From: Parachaetomium inaequale
Taxonomy: Eukaryota > Ascomycota > Sordariomycetes > Sordariales > Chaetomiaceae
DNA: 64,000 nucleotides
Direction of reading: 5' to 3'
Assembly (NCBI GenBank): GCA_033296685.1
Contig: MU854378.1
Span: 62,001-126,000 of the forward strand
A program made the translations under genes and the position numbers. Numbering within the stretch: the stretch's first letter is position 1; every line of letters begins with the position of its first letter. Below are positions 29,731 through 40,788 of the stretch, in pieces. Under the pieces are notes generated by a model, which was given only the letters and a program-made list of their open reading frames with translations, was not told the DNA's origin and ran no database searches.

Positions 29731-32407
29731 CTACTGCCCCCCCATCGACGTCCACAGCCGCGGCTCAAACTCGGACAGGTCCTCCTCCAGCAGCCCCAGA
29801 ATATGCGTATTCCCCGAGAACCAGTTCCCCAGCTCGCTCGCCTGGCCACCGCCAAACCCAGCGCCCGGCATCTCCCCCTCGCCAAACTGCGCCGCACCCC
29901 CCTGCATCGGATGCCCGCCGCCAAACTGCGGCTGCGGCATAAACCCCAGCTGGCTGAGGTACATGTCGATGTTGTCCCCCACCATGGCCATGTCCTGGTC
30001 GCGGTGCTGCGGGTCCTGCTGGCGCTGCGCCTTGGCGCGGATGCAGAGGCTCGCGACGTTGTGCAGCACCTGGCAGATGCGGTGGAGCTTGGCGACGGCC
30101 TCGGCCGCCGCGCACACGGGCTGCAGCGAGTCGACAAAGTCGGCCAGGCGGCGCAGGTCGGCCTCGTCCGACGTCTCAACGATGTGGCAGAAGAGGATGA
30201 TGACGGGCGTGAAGGGGACGTAGATGATGTTCCTTCACGGGTCAGTCAGTAGGTGTCTAGGGAGAGGGGGGGTCTTGAAAAGAGGATACCATCGGATACA
30301 CCCCGCCTTGACCGCCACGCTGTCGCCCGCCATGGCCATGTACTCCTGGTGGCAGGCAAACGCCTGGCGCGCCGCGTGGATGCACTCCGGGTTGAAGGTG
30401 CTGGGCGAGCCCGGCGGGCTGGGGATGGCGCGGTACACGAGCGTCAGCGCCGACCAGTGCATCAGCTCATCCCCCAAAATGGCCATGTCCATGGGGAACG
30501 GGCTGTGGGCGTCGAACGTGGTGCCGCGCATTTTCTCGCGCGTGTGCCGCATCACGGGCTCCTGCTCCTTGGCCAGGTTTACTGTCCATGTCAGCTGCCT
30601 GCCCTAGGAAATCAGCACGATGTGGGAAGAAAGGACGTACGCATCGTCTGCGCCAGCAGCCTTGCGCTCTCGGCGCGCTGCTCCTGCGGCCGGGCCAGCG
30701 CGGCGGGGCTGTACAGCTGCTCGTACGCGCGCCCCAGGAAATCGGCGTACGAGATCCACTGGTTCAGCACGACGCGCCACGACTCGTCGGGCAGGTCGAT
30801 GCCCTCGCCGATGCCGCGCCCCACCGTGATGTCGTAGTCCTGGATGACGGGCGCCCGCCCGGACCGGATCGACAGCGCCCTGTCGAGCAGGTAGGTCGAC
30901 CAGAAGAGCACCGCCTTGGCCGCTGTGTCGGCCGCGCCGCCGCGGATGCGGTGGTACCCGAGGGTTTGGCAGAGGGTCGCTGCGATGGTGTTGAGGTCGC
31001 GCGCGATGGAGAATTTGGAGATTTCGATGGCGTAGAGGGCCTGGCCTCACTCACCCATGTCAGCGGAGATGGATGGATGTCAGGAGGGAAAGGGAAGGGA
31101 ACGCACGCCCAGCAGCAGCACCTCGATGCTCTCCTTGCGCGCCGGCATCAGCAGCGGTAGGTTGGTCAGGGCCGTCTCGAGGTTGTCGCGGCAGAGCGAC
31201 TGGTACTCGAGCAGCTGGGCGCGCTGCGCGCCGTCGGCGAGCGAGGCTTTCTCTTGCAACAGAAAGTACAGCCCCGCGTTGACCACGCCCCAGGACATGA
31301 GGCTGTAGTCGTCGGTGGCGAAATACACCTTGCTGCAGCGCTCGGCAAAGTTCTCGGCCGCGATGAAGGTGCAGATTGTTGCGAAGCTAGCGAGGCCGAC
31401 GTCTGCGAGGAGTTAGTGTCGGATGGCAGCGTGCACCCGGAGAAGGGTAAGAGGAAGGGGCTTGGGGACCTTTGGCTTCGCGCAACGCGGCAACAACAAC
31501 ATGGGCCGGCGGCATCGGGAGCTCGCGGAGGCCGCCCTTTGGCAGCGGCTTCGCGTTGACGAAGCGGGACTCGTGCGCGCTGGGGCGGTTCTGCATGCTC
31601 ACGATCTGCTGGAGCGAGCACAGGGCAGACTGCATGTCGGGGTCGAGGTCCGGAGGCAGCGTCCGGGTCACGGTGTTCTCGAGGAACTCGCTCGCGAACA
31701 CGGTCTGGGCGGTCATGGAGGAGTCTCCCTCGAACGCCGAGACGGCGTCGTCGTCTTCGTCGATGACGCCGAACACGATGTCGGTGCTGTCTCCGGCGGC
31801 GGCTAGTGAGGAACCCGTGATGGGCCCCGGGGCTAGGCCGCCGACGGCAGGTCCGCTCTCGGCGACGGACACGGACACGGACGGGCTCCGGCTGTTGATG
31901 GAGACGGCCAGGTCACGGAGCATGTTCTCGATGTTTGCGAGCCGGGACTCGAAGTGGTCTATCTTGCGCTCACTGTTGCATAATGTGGCATGTTGTTAGT
32001 ATTGCCAATACGAGGACGGAACCCATCAAGTCAAAGGGGCGGTTGTCTGTGGTCTCACTATTGGGTCGAGATCAGCACCCGCTGGCGGGCCTCCTTGGGC
32101 CTCTGGCCGGCCCCGGTTGAGCTGCATGCCCGGTTTGCGGTCCTGCAGTTGGCGCATGGCGAATCCTTGTCACAGCGTATCTACAGCATGTATTCTCTCA
32201 GTGTCTGGACTCTTGTGGGTGCCGTGACTCGGAGCTTTGATGCATGCAGACGGGACTTGCCTTTCGGAGCCGGCATTGATCACACTCCACACGGCCGAGT
32301 AGTTAGCATGGAGCGACAAGCCGAAGAGGCCGGTGGGGGCGGGGCCACTGCAGCCGACTTACAGCTCGCCTGGCCGCACTGTCGCCCTCGTTCAAGTCCT
32401 CCAGCAT
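29731..32407 (-). CDS. Zn(II)2Cys6 fungal transcription factor
   Basis: Exons (minus) 32363-32407, 32261-32284, 32059-32180, 31470-31972, 31107-31402, 30641-31040, 30290-30581 and 29731-30232 give 727 aa. The zinc cluster is complete: Cys16, 19, 26, 32, 35 and 42 in C-x2-C-x6-C-x5-C-x2-C-x6-C spacing. It is split over three exons: MLEDLNEGDSAARRA, the 24-nt exon CDQCRLRK, then IRCDKDSPCANCRTANRAC. Intron 2 (32181-32260) has a GC donor in an ideal context (AAG|GCAAGT). A short coiled-coil-like segment (YERKIDHFESRLANIENMLR) follows, then the fungal-specific middle homology region with DLPDESW and YLLDRALSIRSGR-type blocks. It should be a nuclear DNA-binding regulator; targets unknown. The reductase gene just upstream on the same strand is a possible target. 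Confidence 0.88.
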
Positions 32408-33064
32408 CTCTCCTCTGGACGTTAGCGTCGACGGGGGGTGGCAAGTGACGCCAGTTACTAGAACCCGGAGCTGATCAAGCTGTAAGTGAATACTCCGCGC
32501 TGTCGGCTGTGGATAACGGCCTGTGTCAACAAGTCCAATCCGGTCCGTCCGAGAAGGTGGCCGGACGAGGGCCCGCGTGTGATGCGGGGTCCGCGGAGGC
32601 CGAGGGAGGGCGGGATGAGGTCGGTTAGGGTGACTATAAACAAGTAAGGGGTTGAACGGGTGAAGACTGGGGTTGGTTCCCAGAAACACTGCCAGGATGA
32701 GATGAGTCCGGGGATATCAGAATACCAGGCGGGCCGGGATTGTTGACTCACTTCCAAGACGAGTGAGTGCTCGTTGAGAGAGAGAAAAACGACGTTGCCG
32801 AGCGAGAAATGCAGGGCCAGGGTTAGGGTAGAGTTCCCTCGGGCTCAAGGCTCAGGGGTATCCCCCTTAAGAGGCTGAGACCAGCCACATCAACGGACTC
32901 GGTATCTCTACATCAACAGAAAGTTCATCGGGGTCCGCAGCCGACTCGTATTATATGTGATTCTCCCCAGTTGGAAACTCGGGGAGTCAGGGCTCAGGGG
33001 CTCCTCTCTCCTAATCTCTAGTCTCTACCATCTGTCCAACTCCTACGGCAGTGAAGCCGGCCCC
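32408..33064. other. Intergenic: transcription factor promoter and reductase 3' region
   Basis: 657 bp with a GGGTTAGGG element at about 32819. A minus-strand ORF overlapping 32458-32757 shows no resemblance to any family. Confidence 0.5.
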
Positions 33065-34229
33065 TCACACAGCCTCTGCACCAAGAAACACCTTTGCACT
33101 GTCAACCACACTCCGCTCAAACCCAATCCAGTCCCTGCCGAGCAGCGTGCCCGCCTTGCCCGCGTCAAACCTCCATGCCATATCTGGGTATGTCTCGCCG
33201 GGGTTCCCTTCGCGGATCGTGTCTCGCCTCTCGGGAAAACTGGCCCGCAGTACATCGGCCACCCCCTGGGGCGATATGGGCGACTGCCCGACCAGCAAGT
33301 AACGTTCTCGAGCACGCGGCGTCTTGGTGTCCCGTTCAACAGCCCTGAGCACCAGCTCGGCCACATCGCGCACGTCGACAAAGGTGCTCCTGATGGGTGA
33401 GAATTCCGGTATTGCGCCGCCGTGGAAGATGTCGTAGATATCTTTGACGCGCATGCTGAGGCTCGAGATGGGCTCTGGGAGGTAGAGGGATGGCCCCAAA
33501 ACAGGACTGGGTATTATCAGTGGTGAACCTGGTTGATAAGGGATACTGGATGACTTACGCAGGGCACAGCGCCGTCATGCCAAACTCAGCCCCCGCCTCC
33601 TTCCCAAATGCCCAAAACGCCCTTTCGGCAGCCGTCTTGCTCGCCTGGTAGATTACGTATCCCGGCGTGCTCTTCCCCAGCCTGCGCACTTCCTCCTCAG
33701 CCGCATCATTCCAGTCGGCCTCGGTGAAGATGTGTCCTGCCGGCTTGGAAGGCGTGAAGATGGCGCTAATGGTGGACATGAAGACGACCGACTTGAGGGT
33801 GTCTCTCCGGGACTCTCGTCTGGACTCGGCCAGGGCCGAGGCAAAAAGGGATGTGGTGCCCTGGACGGCGGCCCGCATCATGGGAGCTGGATCCGTCTCG
33901 GTCATGGAGACGGGGCTGGCAAGGTGTGCGACTGCTTGGACGCCTGGAATCAAACGGTTAGTGACTCGTTGCATTACCTCGTTTGGGTGTGAGTAACCTT
34001 CAACGGCGCGGTCAAATGTGCCATCGGCGCTGATGTCAGGGACCTCAACCAGCTCCAGTCGGGTGCCGTCATGGTATTTGTCGAGTGTACGCACGAGCGA
34101 CTCGACGTTCGGCGTCCTCGCGCGGATGGTGCCCCGGACGGCGTACCCGGCCTTGAGGAAGGTGGCGGCCGTGTGCGCGGCGATGTAGCCGTTGATGCCC
34201 GTGATGAGCACCAGGCGTTGGCTTGCCAT
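33065..34229 (-). CDS. NAD(P)-dependent extended SDR (dihydroflavonol reductase/Gre2-like)
   Basis: Exons (minus) 33998-34229, 33559-33943 and 33065-33506 give 352 aa. Members reduce aldehydes or ketones with NADPH. The N-terminal dinucleotide loop is TGINGYIAAHTA (10-21), the beta-strand ending VAHLASPV (82-89) is typical, STIS supplies the serine, and Tyr176-x3-Lys180 (VIYQASKTAAERAFW) completes the site. The C-terminal part (STFVDVRDVAELVLRA, YLLVGQSPISPQGVADVL) matches the NmrA/epimerase-like substrate domain. The first intron is 54 nt, in frame and stop-free. It lies just upstream of the Zn2Cys6 gene on the same strand. Substrate unknown. Confidence 0.85.
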
Positions 34230-34894
34230 GTCTACAGTCTGCTGACCGATTTCCGAAATCAAAACGCCCGAGGAGAGAAACGATGTTCTGGGTTGAGTCT
34301 AAGATGGCTGCCCAGTGCCGAGACCAGACAGCATCAGTGCGCGCGCCCTTCGTTTGAAGGTGCACAGTCCGGGAATATGGCAGGCTAGGCCTGTAGGGGA
34401 GGCTTGGCGATGCCAGAATCTGAGCCCTGCTTATGGTCATGCGGGCAGTATGCTCATGTTAGAGATGTGTCCCACATCTCTGTAGACATTAAACTCTAGG
34501 GATGGATCTCTGGAGTCTGGACGAGTACTTGAAGTCTGAGGACTGGTCGTATGCCCACACTTGTCTTTTCTCTCTCTTCTCTCTCTCTTCATTCGAAGCA
34601 GTCAAGTCAACTCCTACCTCGCTTTGTGCAACATCAACGCGTGGCCAGTGGCCTGTTATGGAAATAACGACACAAGGTGCCAAAGCGCGTATAGCCAGAG
34701 TACAGTGTTTGCAGCTCCCTCAAGCACAATGATAGAAAGTACCCTTGTAACTAAGGACTCGAATAATATGGATTAATTGCCAAATATACTCTCTTTTGTA
34801 TTAAAGTCGACGTGGTAGAGTGCGGGGCGGGGAAGTGTCCTCTCTCCAACCTGGCGTCCTCATCACCTTGCTATGTTCTCATGCTGAACTCGTC
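34230..34894. other. Intergenic: reductase promoter and upstream of the broken gene
   Basis: 665 bp, AT-richer at about 34730-34810. Short frames have no resemblance to known proteins. Confidence 0.5.
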
Positions 34895-35509
34895 ATGGCA
34901 ATCCTCATTCTCGAACCCGACGTCAATGGCCGCGCCCGGGCTTCGATTGAGGAGAGCGCCGCCCGGCACGCCGAGGTCGGCCGCCTGCTCGCGCACGTCA
35001 ACCACGACGTGGACATGCCGCTGCTCCAAACCCCGCAAGAACAAGAAGCTCTCCCCTGCCGCGAGCCAGTCCAGGAGACCACGGCCGTCAGCGCACATTT
35101 CTCGGCGCAGCTTCAAGCCTTGTACGAGCAGCTGGCCGCCTACCACGCGCGGACCGCAGCGTCGCTGGCAGAGGCAAAGCTGGCGCCTATAGACGAGGAG
35201 AAGGGCGTCGCAGTCGAAATCACGGTCGGGTGCCAGTCCTTCACCCGGTACCCGCACTGCCAGCATCTCCTCTAACACGCGCGCCGCCTGACGCTGCAGC
35301 ACCCAGAGACGCTCCCCGCGCTGCCGTTTGTGCGCAAGCTCCGCATCTTGCAGGGCTCCGGGCCCCTCGACGACGATCAGGCACTGGCGATGCCAGATCT
35401 CGTAGCACCCGCGCTGCAGGACCCCCTATCCGTGGGACTGCACGCGCTGGCGGCCCAGCTACAGGAGCTCAACCTCCGAGCCTTTGTCACCGAGCATGAA
35501 AGAACATGA
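34895..35509 (+). pseudogene. Probable broken fragment of a fungal leucine-rich/F-box-type hypothetical
   Basis: One reading frame runs from the ATG at 34895 to TGA at 35507-35509 (205 codons) but is interrupted by TAA at 35273-35275. Codon use on both sides is strongly GC3-biased, as in real genes here, so both halves were coding. The second half (TLPALPFVRKLRILQGSG, then LHALAAQLQELNLRAFVTEH) resembles leucine-rich segments of large fungal F-box-like proteins, which are several hundred residues, so this copy would also be truncated. An intron from 35225 (weak donor GTCGGG) to 35299 would remove the stop in frame, so a short intact gene is possible. Confidence 0.45.
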
Positions 35510-35600
35510 AGCCCCATACTGTGTATGTCGCTTAGGAGGTAGGTATGTATTAATTTTATATCAACCCGCCCATTCGGTGCTCTGGAGATACAGTAGGTAC

Positions 35601-36613
35601 CTAATCTTCATCCAGCTCTTGTTCCAGCTCCTCTTCATCCTCATCATCCTCAAAATACGGCACTTTCCGAATATCCCAACGCTCCTGCACCCAAGCCGTA
35701 ACCGGAGGCATAACCTTGGCCACCGCTTCCTTCCACGACTCCCTCGCCTGCGGGTCCGCTGCCGACGCCTCCTCATGCTCTGGCGTGGCACCGCAACTCC
35801 TTGGCCAGAGGTGGAACTCGTAGATGACTGTCCGACCCCGGTCGTCTTCCGGGTCCTGGGCCGTCTGCTCCTCCAACTTCCCAAACTTGCGGTCCACCCA
35901 GCCGTCTTCCTCCAGCGCCGAGAACCACGTCGTCATGTACCTCTCCCACCACAAGCCGTGCCCCCTGATGAACTCGGAGCCGCGCGGTTGGAAGCCGCCG
36001 CCAAACACTGCTCTCACGCTCTCGTACCACGCCCGTCTCGTGGGACCATCGCCCTTGCGCGGCACCAGGAAGGCGTTGAGGGTTACGCGGCCCTGCACCT
36101 CGGCGGACGGGATGCGGGTGAATTCTTCGAGGGTGAGGAACCGCGAGGGTGCCGGTGGTGATGACGACGACGACGATGGAGCATCTTCGATAGTTAGGGA
36201 TCTCAGTCCTGACGAGGTGGACTCGGCGGAAGCCTGTAGGTTATCGTTCTCGGGGAGGTTCCGCAGAAACTCGGCGCAGGCGGGAGAGGCCTGGAACTTT
36301 TGTAGGTCACTCAGCTGCCACCATTCTAGTTTAATGACGATATAGGTCAGTCAAGATACGCACCATTCGTGTCTTTGTAGGCATGCTGACGACACTCACG
36401 GATGATATACGCAGCCTGCTCAGGGTCGTCCACCATCCTTCCCAGCGACACCGAGAAACCGGCTTCGGCCTCCATGTCCGCAAGTGGGCCGAGATGCACA
36501 TGGGCCGGGTCGGCAACGGGGAACGTTGGCCACTCCTGCTCCCGCGGTAGATGGAACCGCGTCCAGGTGGTAACTTTTCTGAACCGCTTCGCTGTCTGCT
36601 TGATGCGAGCCAT
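35601..36613 (-). CDS. Hypothetical protein, possible dimeric alpha/beta-barrel (ABM-like) domains
   Basis: Exons (minus) 36400-36613 and 35601-36325 give 312 aa. The first half contains a segment (GRMVDDPEQAAYI joined to IQWWQLSDLQKFQASP) like the beta-strand/helix of antibiotic-biosynthesis-monooxygenase or EthD-type small barrels. A serine run follows, then a region with Trp-rich blocks (GHGLWWERYMTTWFSALEED and EFHLWPRSCG), ending in an acidic tail (FEDDEDEEELEQELDED). Members of such folds can be oxygenases or structural proteins; no catalytic residue can be assigned. A TATAAATA lies 101 bp upstream of the start. The gene model is fairly secure; the function is not. Confidence 0.6.
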
Positions 36614-36713
36614 GATGTAAGGAGAAGCTGGTGGCTGAAGATGGCGTTTGATAATGATGGACGTGAACTGGTTGGGCAAAGTGATCTGGGCAGGCCGCGC
36701 AGGATCACCCGGG

Positions 36714-36721
36714 TATTTATA
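36714..36721 (-). promoter_or_regulatory. TATA box of the ABM-like gene
   Basis: TATAAATA, 101 bp upstream of the ATG at 36613. Confidence 0.5.
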
Positions 36722-37080
36722 CTCCGCGTCTAACCACTCGGCTGCCTGATCAGGGCCGAAAGCGGGATACTCGGACTGCCCTCGACGGGGAGAGCAAGTT
36801 TGGAGACGGGGGGACGAACTAAATTTGGATTGGCTGGAGTTGGTTGCTCTCATGCAGACCGGGCTGCGATGCATCGTGCCGTGCCCAATAAGACGAGGGT
36901 AAAAGGGTCCGGGAGGGACGGAACATTGGTCAGCCTTGTGCCGACCCTTGACCTTTGGAGGTGTTTGCCTTGGAGCCCTCTTACAGAGGACCTAGGTACG
37001 TACTCTATATGTGCCGCACCACCAACGTGCTTGTGGACGAGCTGCTGGGGCCGGCGCTACGGCACGAGCGGTCCCCTGGG

Positions 37081-37088
37081 TATAAATA
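37081..37088 (+). promoter_or_regulatory. TATA box upstream of a short ORF
   Basis: TATAAATA, 126 bp upstream of the ATG at 37207 on the same strand. Confidence 0.35.
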
Positions 37089-37206
37089 TGGACAAGGGAG
37101 CTCAGAGAACTGAAGACGAACGGCCCCCTGGAAGTTGGAAGCTCATGCTTCAACATCTCAACCCAAGCTCCGCTATCTGCTCTTCCATGACCAGACTCCT
37201 CCCACC

Positions 37207-37368
37207 ATGGCTCTCCCTCTCACCCGCCTTCTCCGTCCCAGCGCCATGAAGATCGACGCCGACACCCCTTGCGTCCTGGAGATGCACATCCCCATCGATC
37301 TGCCCCACCGCCTCGACCCGTCGCTGCCGGCGCCGCCCTACCACCCAGCTCGCTCACCCCACACATGA
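37207..37368 (+). CDS. Possible 53-aa protein or gene remnant
   Basis: ATG in a strong context (CCCACCATGGCT) opens a 53-codon frame with highly GC-biased third positions and a TATAAATA 126 bp upstream. The product starts MALPLTRLLRPSAMKIDADT and is Pro/Leu-rich. I do not recognise it. Out-of-frame ATGs lie closer to the TATA box. It could be a small real gene, the remnant of a longer one, or chance. Confidence 0.3.
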   Translation: MALPLTRLLRPSAMKIDADTPCVLEMHIPIDLPHRLDPSLPAPPYHPARSPHT

Positions 37369-38180
37369 GAATAGGGGATGTCCCTGCCGCGCCTGGTCAG
37401 TAGCTGTGGACGCAAGATGGAAGACTCTGGACTCTGCGTCTAAAGAAGTTCGATCATGGAATGATCTGTCTTCGGTCGATCACTCTCATCTATCTAGTCT
37501 CCCTTCCGCGAAGTTCCTTCTCTTACCCCAACACCCTGCTGAGACGAGTGACGGGAGAAACACCAGCGCTTTCCTCTTCCACGAAACCCCCATGGTGAAG
37601 TCGAGCTACGCTCATCCTTAGCACCGACAGGATTATATACACAGATCGATCACAGGGCTACCAGCAGCAGACAGCCACAGGCTCGCCGCCGCCTAAACCG
37701 TCTGGATCTCACGTTGATGCCCCCAGCGCCACCGCCGCGGCCGCGGTCGAAAGACTTCGACGGTTAAGAAAGGCCTCCCGCTTGAGTCTCAACCTTCTCT
37801 AGGACAACAGGCCCAAGCAGTGGCTTAAAACGACGCAGGAAACAGTACGTCCAGGACCATACCATTTCCGCAGCAGGGAGCCAACTCTCAGGCTCCTTCA
37901 GAAACCCTGTGCCATCTTCCTCTTTTCAATGTCTTTAGGCCACAGAAGGACTCCGGGCTAGGCAACCGCAAGGGCGTCGATCACTTCGCAAGCGTTGCAG
38001 AAGAACCTAAAGTACCTTGTGTATGTATAGTCCTCCCTAACGGGAGTAATATGCATTCCCTACAAGATAGTTTTTGAACACTTGCACCAAGACCCTCTAG
38101 GGCTTGTCATAGCGGTCCGGCTCGATAACAGGAAACCCCCTCCCCCCTATTATTCACTCCCAAGAATCAAAACCCCAGAA

Positions 38181-39036
38181 TCAAAACACCGACGGCACCG
38201 GGCTCTTCAAGAACCCTTTTAGCGGCGTAGTCCCGTTGTAGTCCCTGCTTACAGCCTGCACAAACGCCTGCGCAACCAGGTCCGCGCCGGCCGGGCTCGT
38301 GTGCGTGTGGTCGCTCGGGTACAGCGCGTTGGTCTTGTCCTTGCCCAGCTTCTTGAACATGGCAGCCACAGCCTGGAAGTGATCCAAAAAGCTGCCGCCG
38401 CTGCCGACATTCTTGCCCGCCAGCGCGGCGTACCCGACGAAGCGCGACGGCGCCGGCTGAAACGTGCCCGTCTCCCACAGGTTGTTGGGCGTCTGGCTGC
38501 TGACGATGACCTTGGCGCCCTTGGCGATGTAGCTGCGCGCCGCGGCCTCGACGTAGTGGTTGAACGTGTAGACGGTCTCGCCCGTCTTGCCCGACTTGCA
38601 GACCTCGTTGGCCGTGCCCGGGCAGTCGCTGCGGCCGTTGTCGGACGCCGAGTTGGGCGAGCCGCCGTCGTTGTGGCCGAATTCGATGATGACGATGTCG
38701 TCGCGCTGCACGAGCTTCTCGATCTCGGTGAAGCGCCCCTCGTTGGTGTAGCTGCGCGCCGAGCGGCCCGACATGGCCTTGTTGACGACCGGGACGGTGA
38801 CGTACTTGGGGAGGTACTCGCCCCAGCCTGGAGGGTTTCGTTAGGTTTTCTGTTGCAAGGTGTAGGTCTCCGAGGGGTCTGGCTGGCTTACCCATGAGTT
38901 TACCGCCCGTCTTGGCCATGGTGCTGTCTCCGGCGAGGTAGACGGTCGGTGTCGCCCGCCGCGCGACCTCAACGGGCGTGGCGGTAGCTCCCGAGGCGGC
39001 GAGCCCGGCCATGAGGAGGGTTGACAGAGACAGCAT
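38181..39036 (-). CDS. Rhamnogalacturonan acetylesterase, CE12 (SGNH hydrolase)
   Basis: Exons (minus) 38892-39036 and 38181-38827 give 263 aa. It removes acetyl groups from the rhamnogalacturonan I backbone of pectin outside the cell. A signal peptide (MLSLSTLLMAGLAASGATAT) is followed by YLAGDSTMA with nucleophile Ser38, GHNDGG with oxyanion Asn101, and DHTHTSPAG with Asp221 and His224, so the SGNH set is complete. Length fits the family. A TATA-like CTTTTATAAG lies about 120 bp upstream. The neighbouring intergenic regions are long, so it stands alone. Together with the AA9 gene it marks a plant-polymer degrader. Confidence 0.92.
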
Positions 39037-40788
39037 TGTGAAGGACCGAGTCTGAATTGGTGATCCGATGCTGGATCTCGAACTGATCTGAGACGGCAGT
39101 GCTAAGGGTTGATTGTCTTGGTTTCCAGCTTTGAAGGCTGTCTCGGGGATCGTCTTATAAAAGACCAACACTGCCTCAATCTAGACAGATCAGTACCCGG
39201 ATTCAGGCCATATTAATACTCGTGAGCTCGGCATAGTACACTCCGCACTCCTGGCATCATATTACGGTGTTTCGCGGCTAAAGGTACCGAGCCCGAGGTC
39301 CCAGTTACACGGCGGTCCATCATCCGGGTTTTCGCGAGGAGCTCCCTTCCCAAGCCAAAAACCCCGAGACTGTGACGTTTCGGCATTGGAGGAAAAACGT
39401 AACGTAGTAGTATCCAGTTTACAACTTCCCCACTATATCAACGATTCATGGCCGCGACACGGACGAGCGGAGGGAGCCAGCGAGATCAATGCGACACGGA
39501 AACAAGTCTACACAGTAATAAGCTGGAAGTCGCCCACTAATAGCCAAGATATCAACTACGTTTCAAATGCGCACCAATCGGCCGCTATTCGCCCAGTTTC
39601 CGGTCGTTGCCACGCTTCCACAAGTTTAAAAGCTCAACTTGCCTCGCTACCAGACTAGTACTACAAGGAATAACCTCCCTCCAATACCATAACTCAGTCT
39701 ATATAACATCCACTCAGATATGCGTTTAGTCTCTTTACGGAGGCGGTGTTACATCCATTTTCTTGGTTGGGTTTCAGAGCCCTTTTGACAGGATCCTGAG
39801 CTGTTGGGACACCTCAACATACCTACTTCGGACGGGCGAGTAATACCTCAAGCTGAGGAGACCAAGGAAAACCGGAAAGTTGTATCCCATCTTCTACACT
39901 GCCCTGAACACTGCCTGTCTTGGTTCCTCGCACTTGGCGGGAGCGCAGGCCGAAGCGATCGCAGTTAAGAGTCCAGAAGGAAAGAGAAAACAACACAACA
40001 CAGGCCGAGATGGATTCATGTTCACCGCGCCTCAGCCGCAATTTTGTTCACAACACCGACCAAGTGATAGGATTGAGACAATTCGACCCTTGTTGGAACC
40101 AGTTCCCTCAGATCCAGACCAACATTACCTACATTAATGGCCGTCAACCGCTGCTCTAGGACCCCATTTCGACTTCCCACTTATTTAGAGCTTTAGTTTC
40201 ACACATATGTAGCAGGTTGACCACATGGCTACACATCAGCTCAAGCCCGTATATCCGGGCTCGGCCTTGAAAATCTGTCTCGAACCAGACTTTCAACGGC
40301 CCAGCATTGTAAAACCATCACCGACCAAGCCATGGCCACACAGGCTTGCTTCGTTGGTTGTATCCGCACTCCTCTGAAACCCTTTCCCTAGAGTTCCACG
40401 AGGCCAGGCGTTCCACATGCCCAAGGAGGCAAAAAAAAAAAAAAGAGAAATGAGCCGCCACCCGGGCAACAGTCATTCCGTAATATTTCGTCGTCGCGAA
40501 GGTGGTAGTGGGTAGGTAGCACACTCCCACCACCGGTGTCCCACCCAACCTGAATGGGAACAGTTCCCCATGTCTTGTCTTGTTTTGCATGACCCAAACC
40601 GCCAGAACCCAACAGGCAGTTCAAGGTTTTGCATCGGCCCCCTTCCCTTCCCTGCTTCCCAGCTCCCCCATCCTTCCAGTTCCTTCTCTAGCATTGGCCC
40701 CCCCTACCCCACCGTCCCGCCGCCCATACCATACAAAAAAAAATTAAAAAAAAAGGTACAACCAGCACCCACCCAGGACTGGACTACC
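39037..40788. other. Intergenic: acetylesterase promoter and ceramide synthase 3' region
   Basis: 1.75 kb. Contains oligo-A tracts at 40431-40444 and 40737-40754. No gene, RNA or element recognised. Confidence 0.5.
39154..39163 (-). promoter_or_regulatory. Probable TATA element of the acetylesterase gene
   Basis: CTTTTATAAG on the minus strand, about 118 bp upstream of the ATG at 39036. Confidence 0.4.

Larger units (their letters stand above)
36614..38180. other. Intergenic region holding one possible short gene
   Basis: 1.57 kb between two minus-strand genes. Apart from the short plus-strand ORF at 37207-37368 and its TATA box, nothing recognisable; AT-richer after 37960. Confidence 0.5.
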
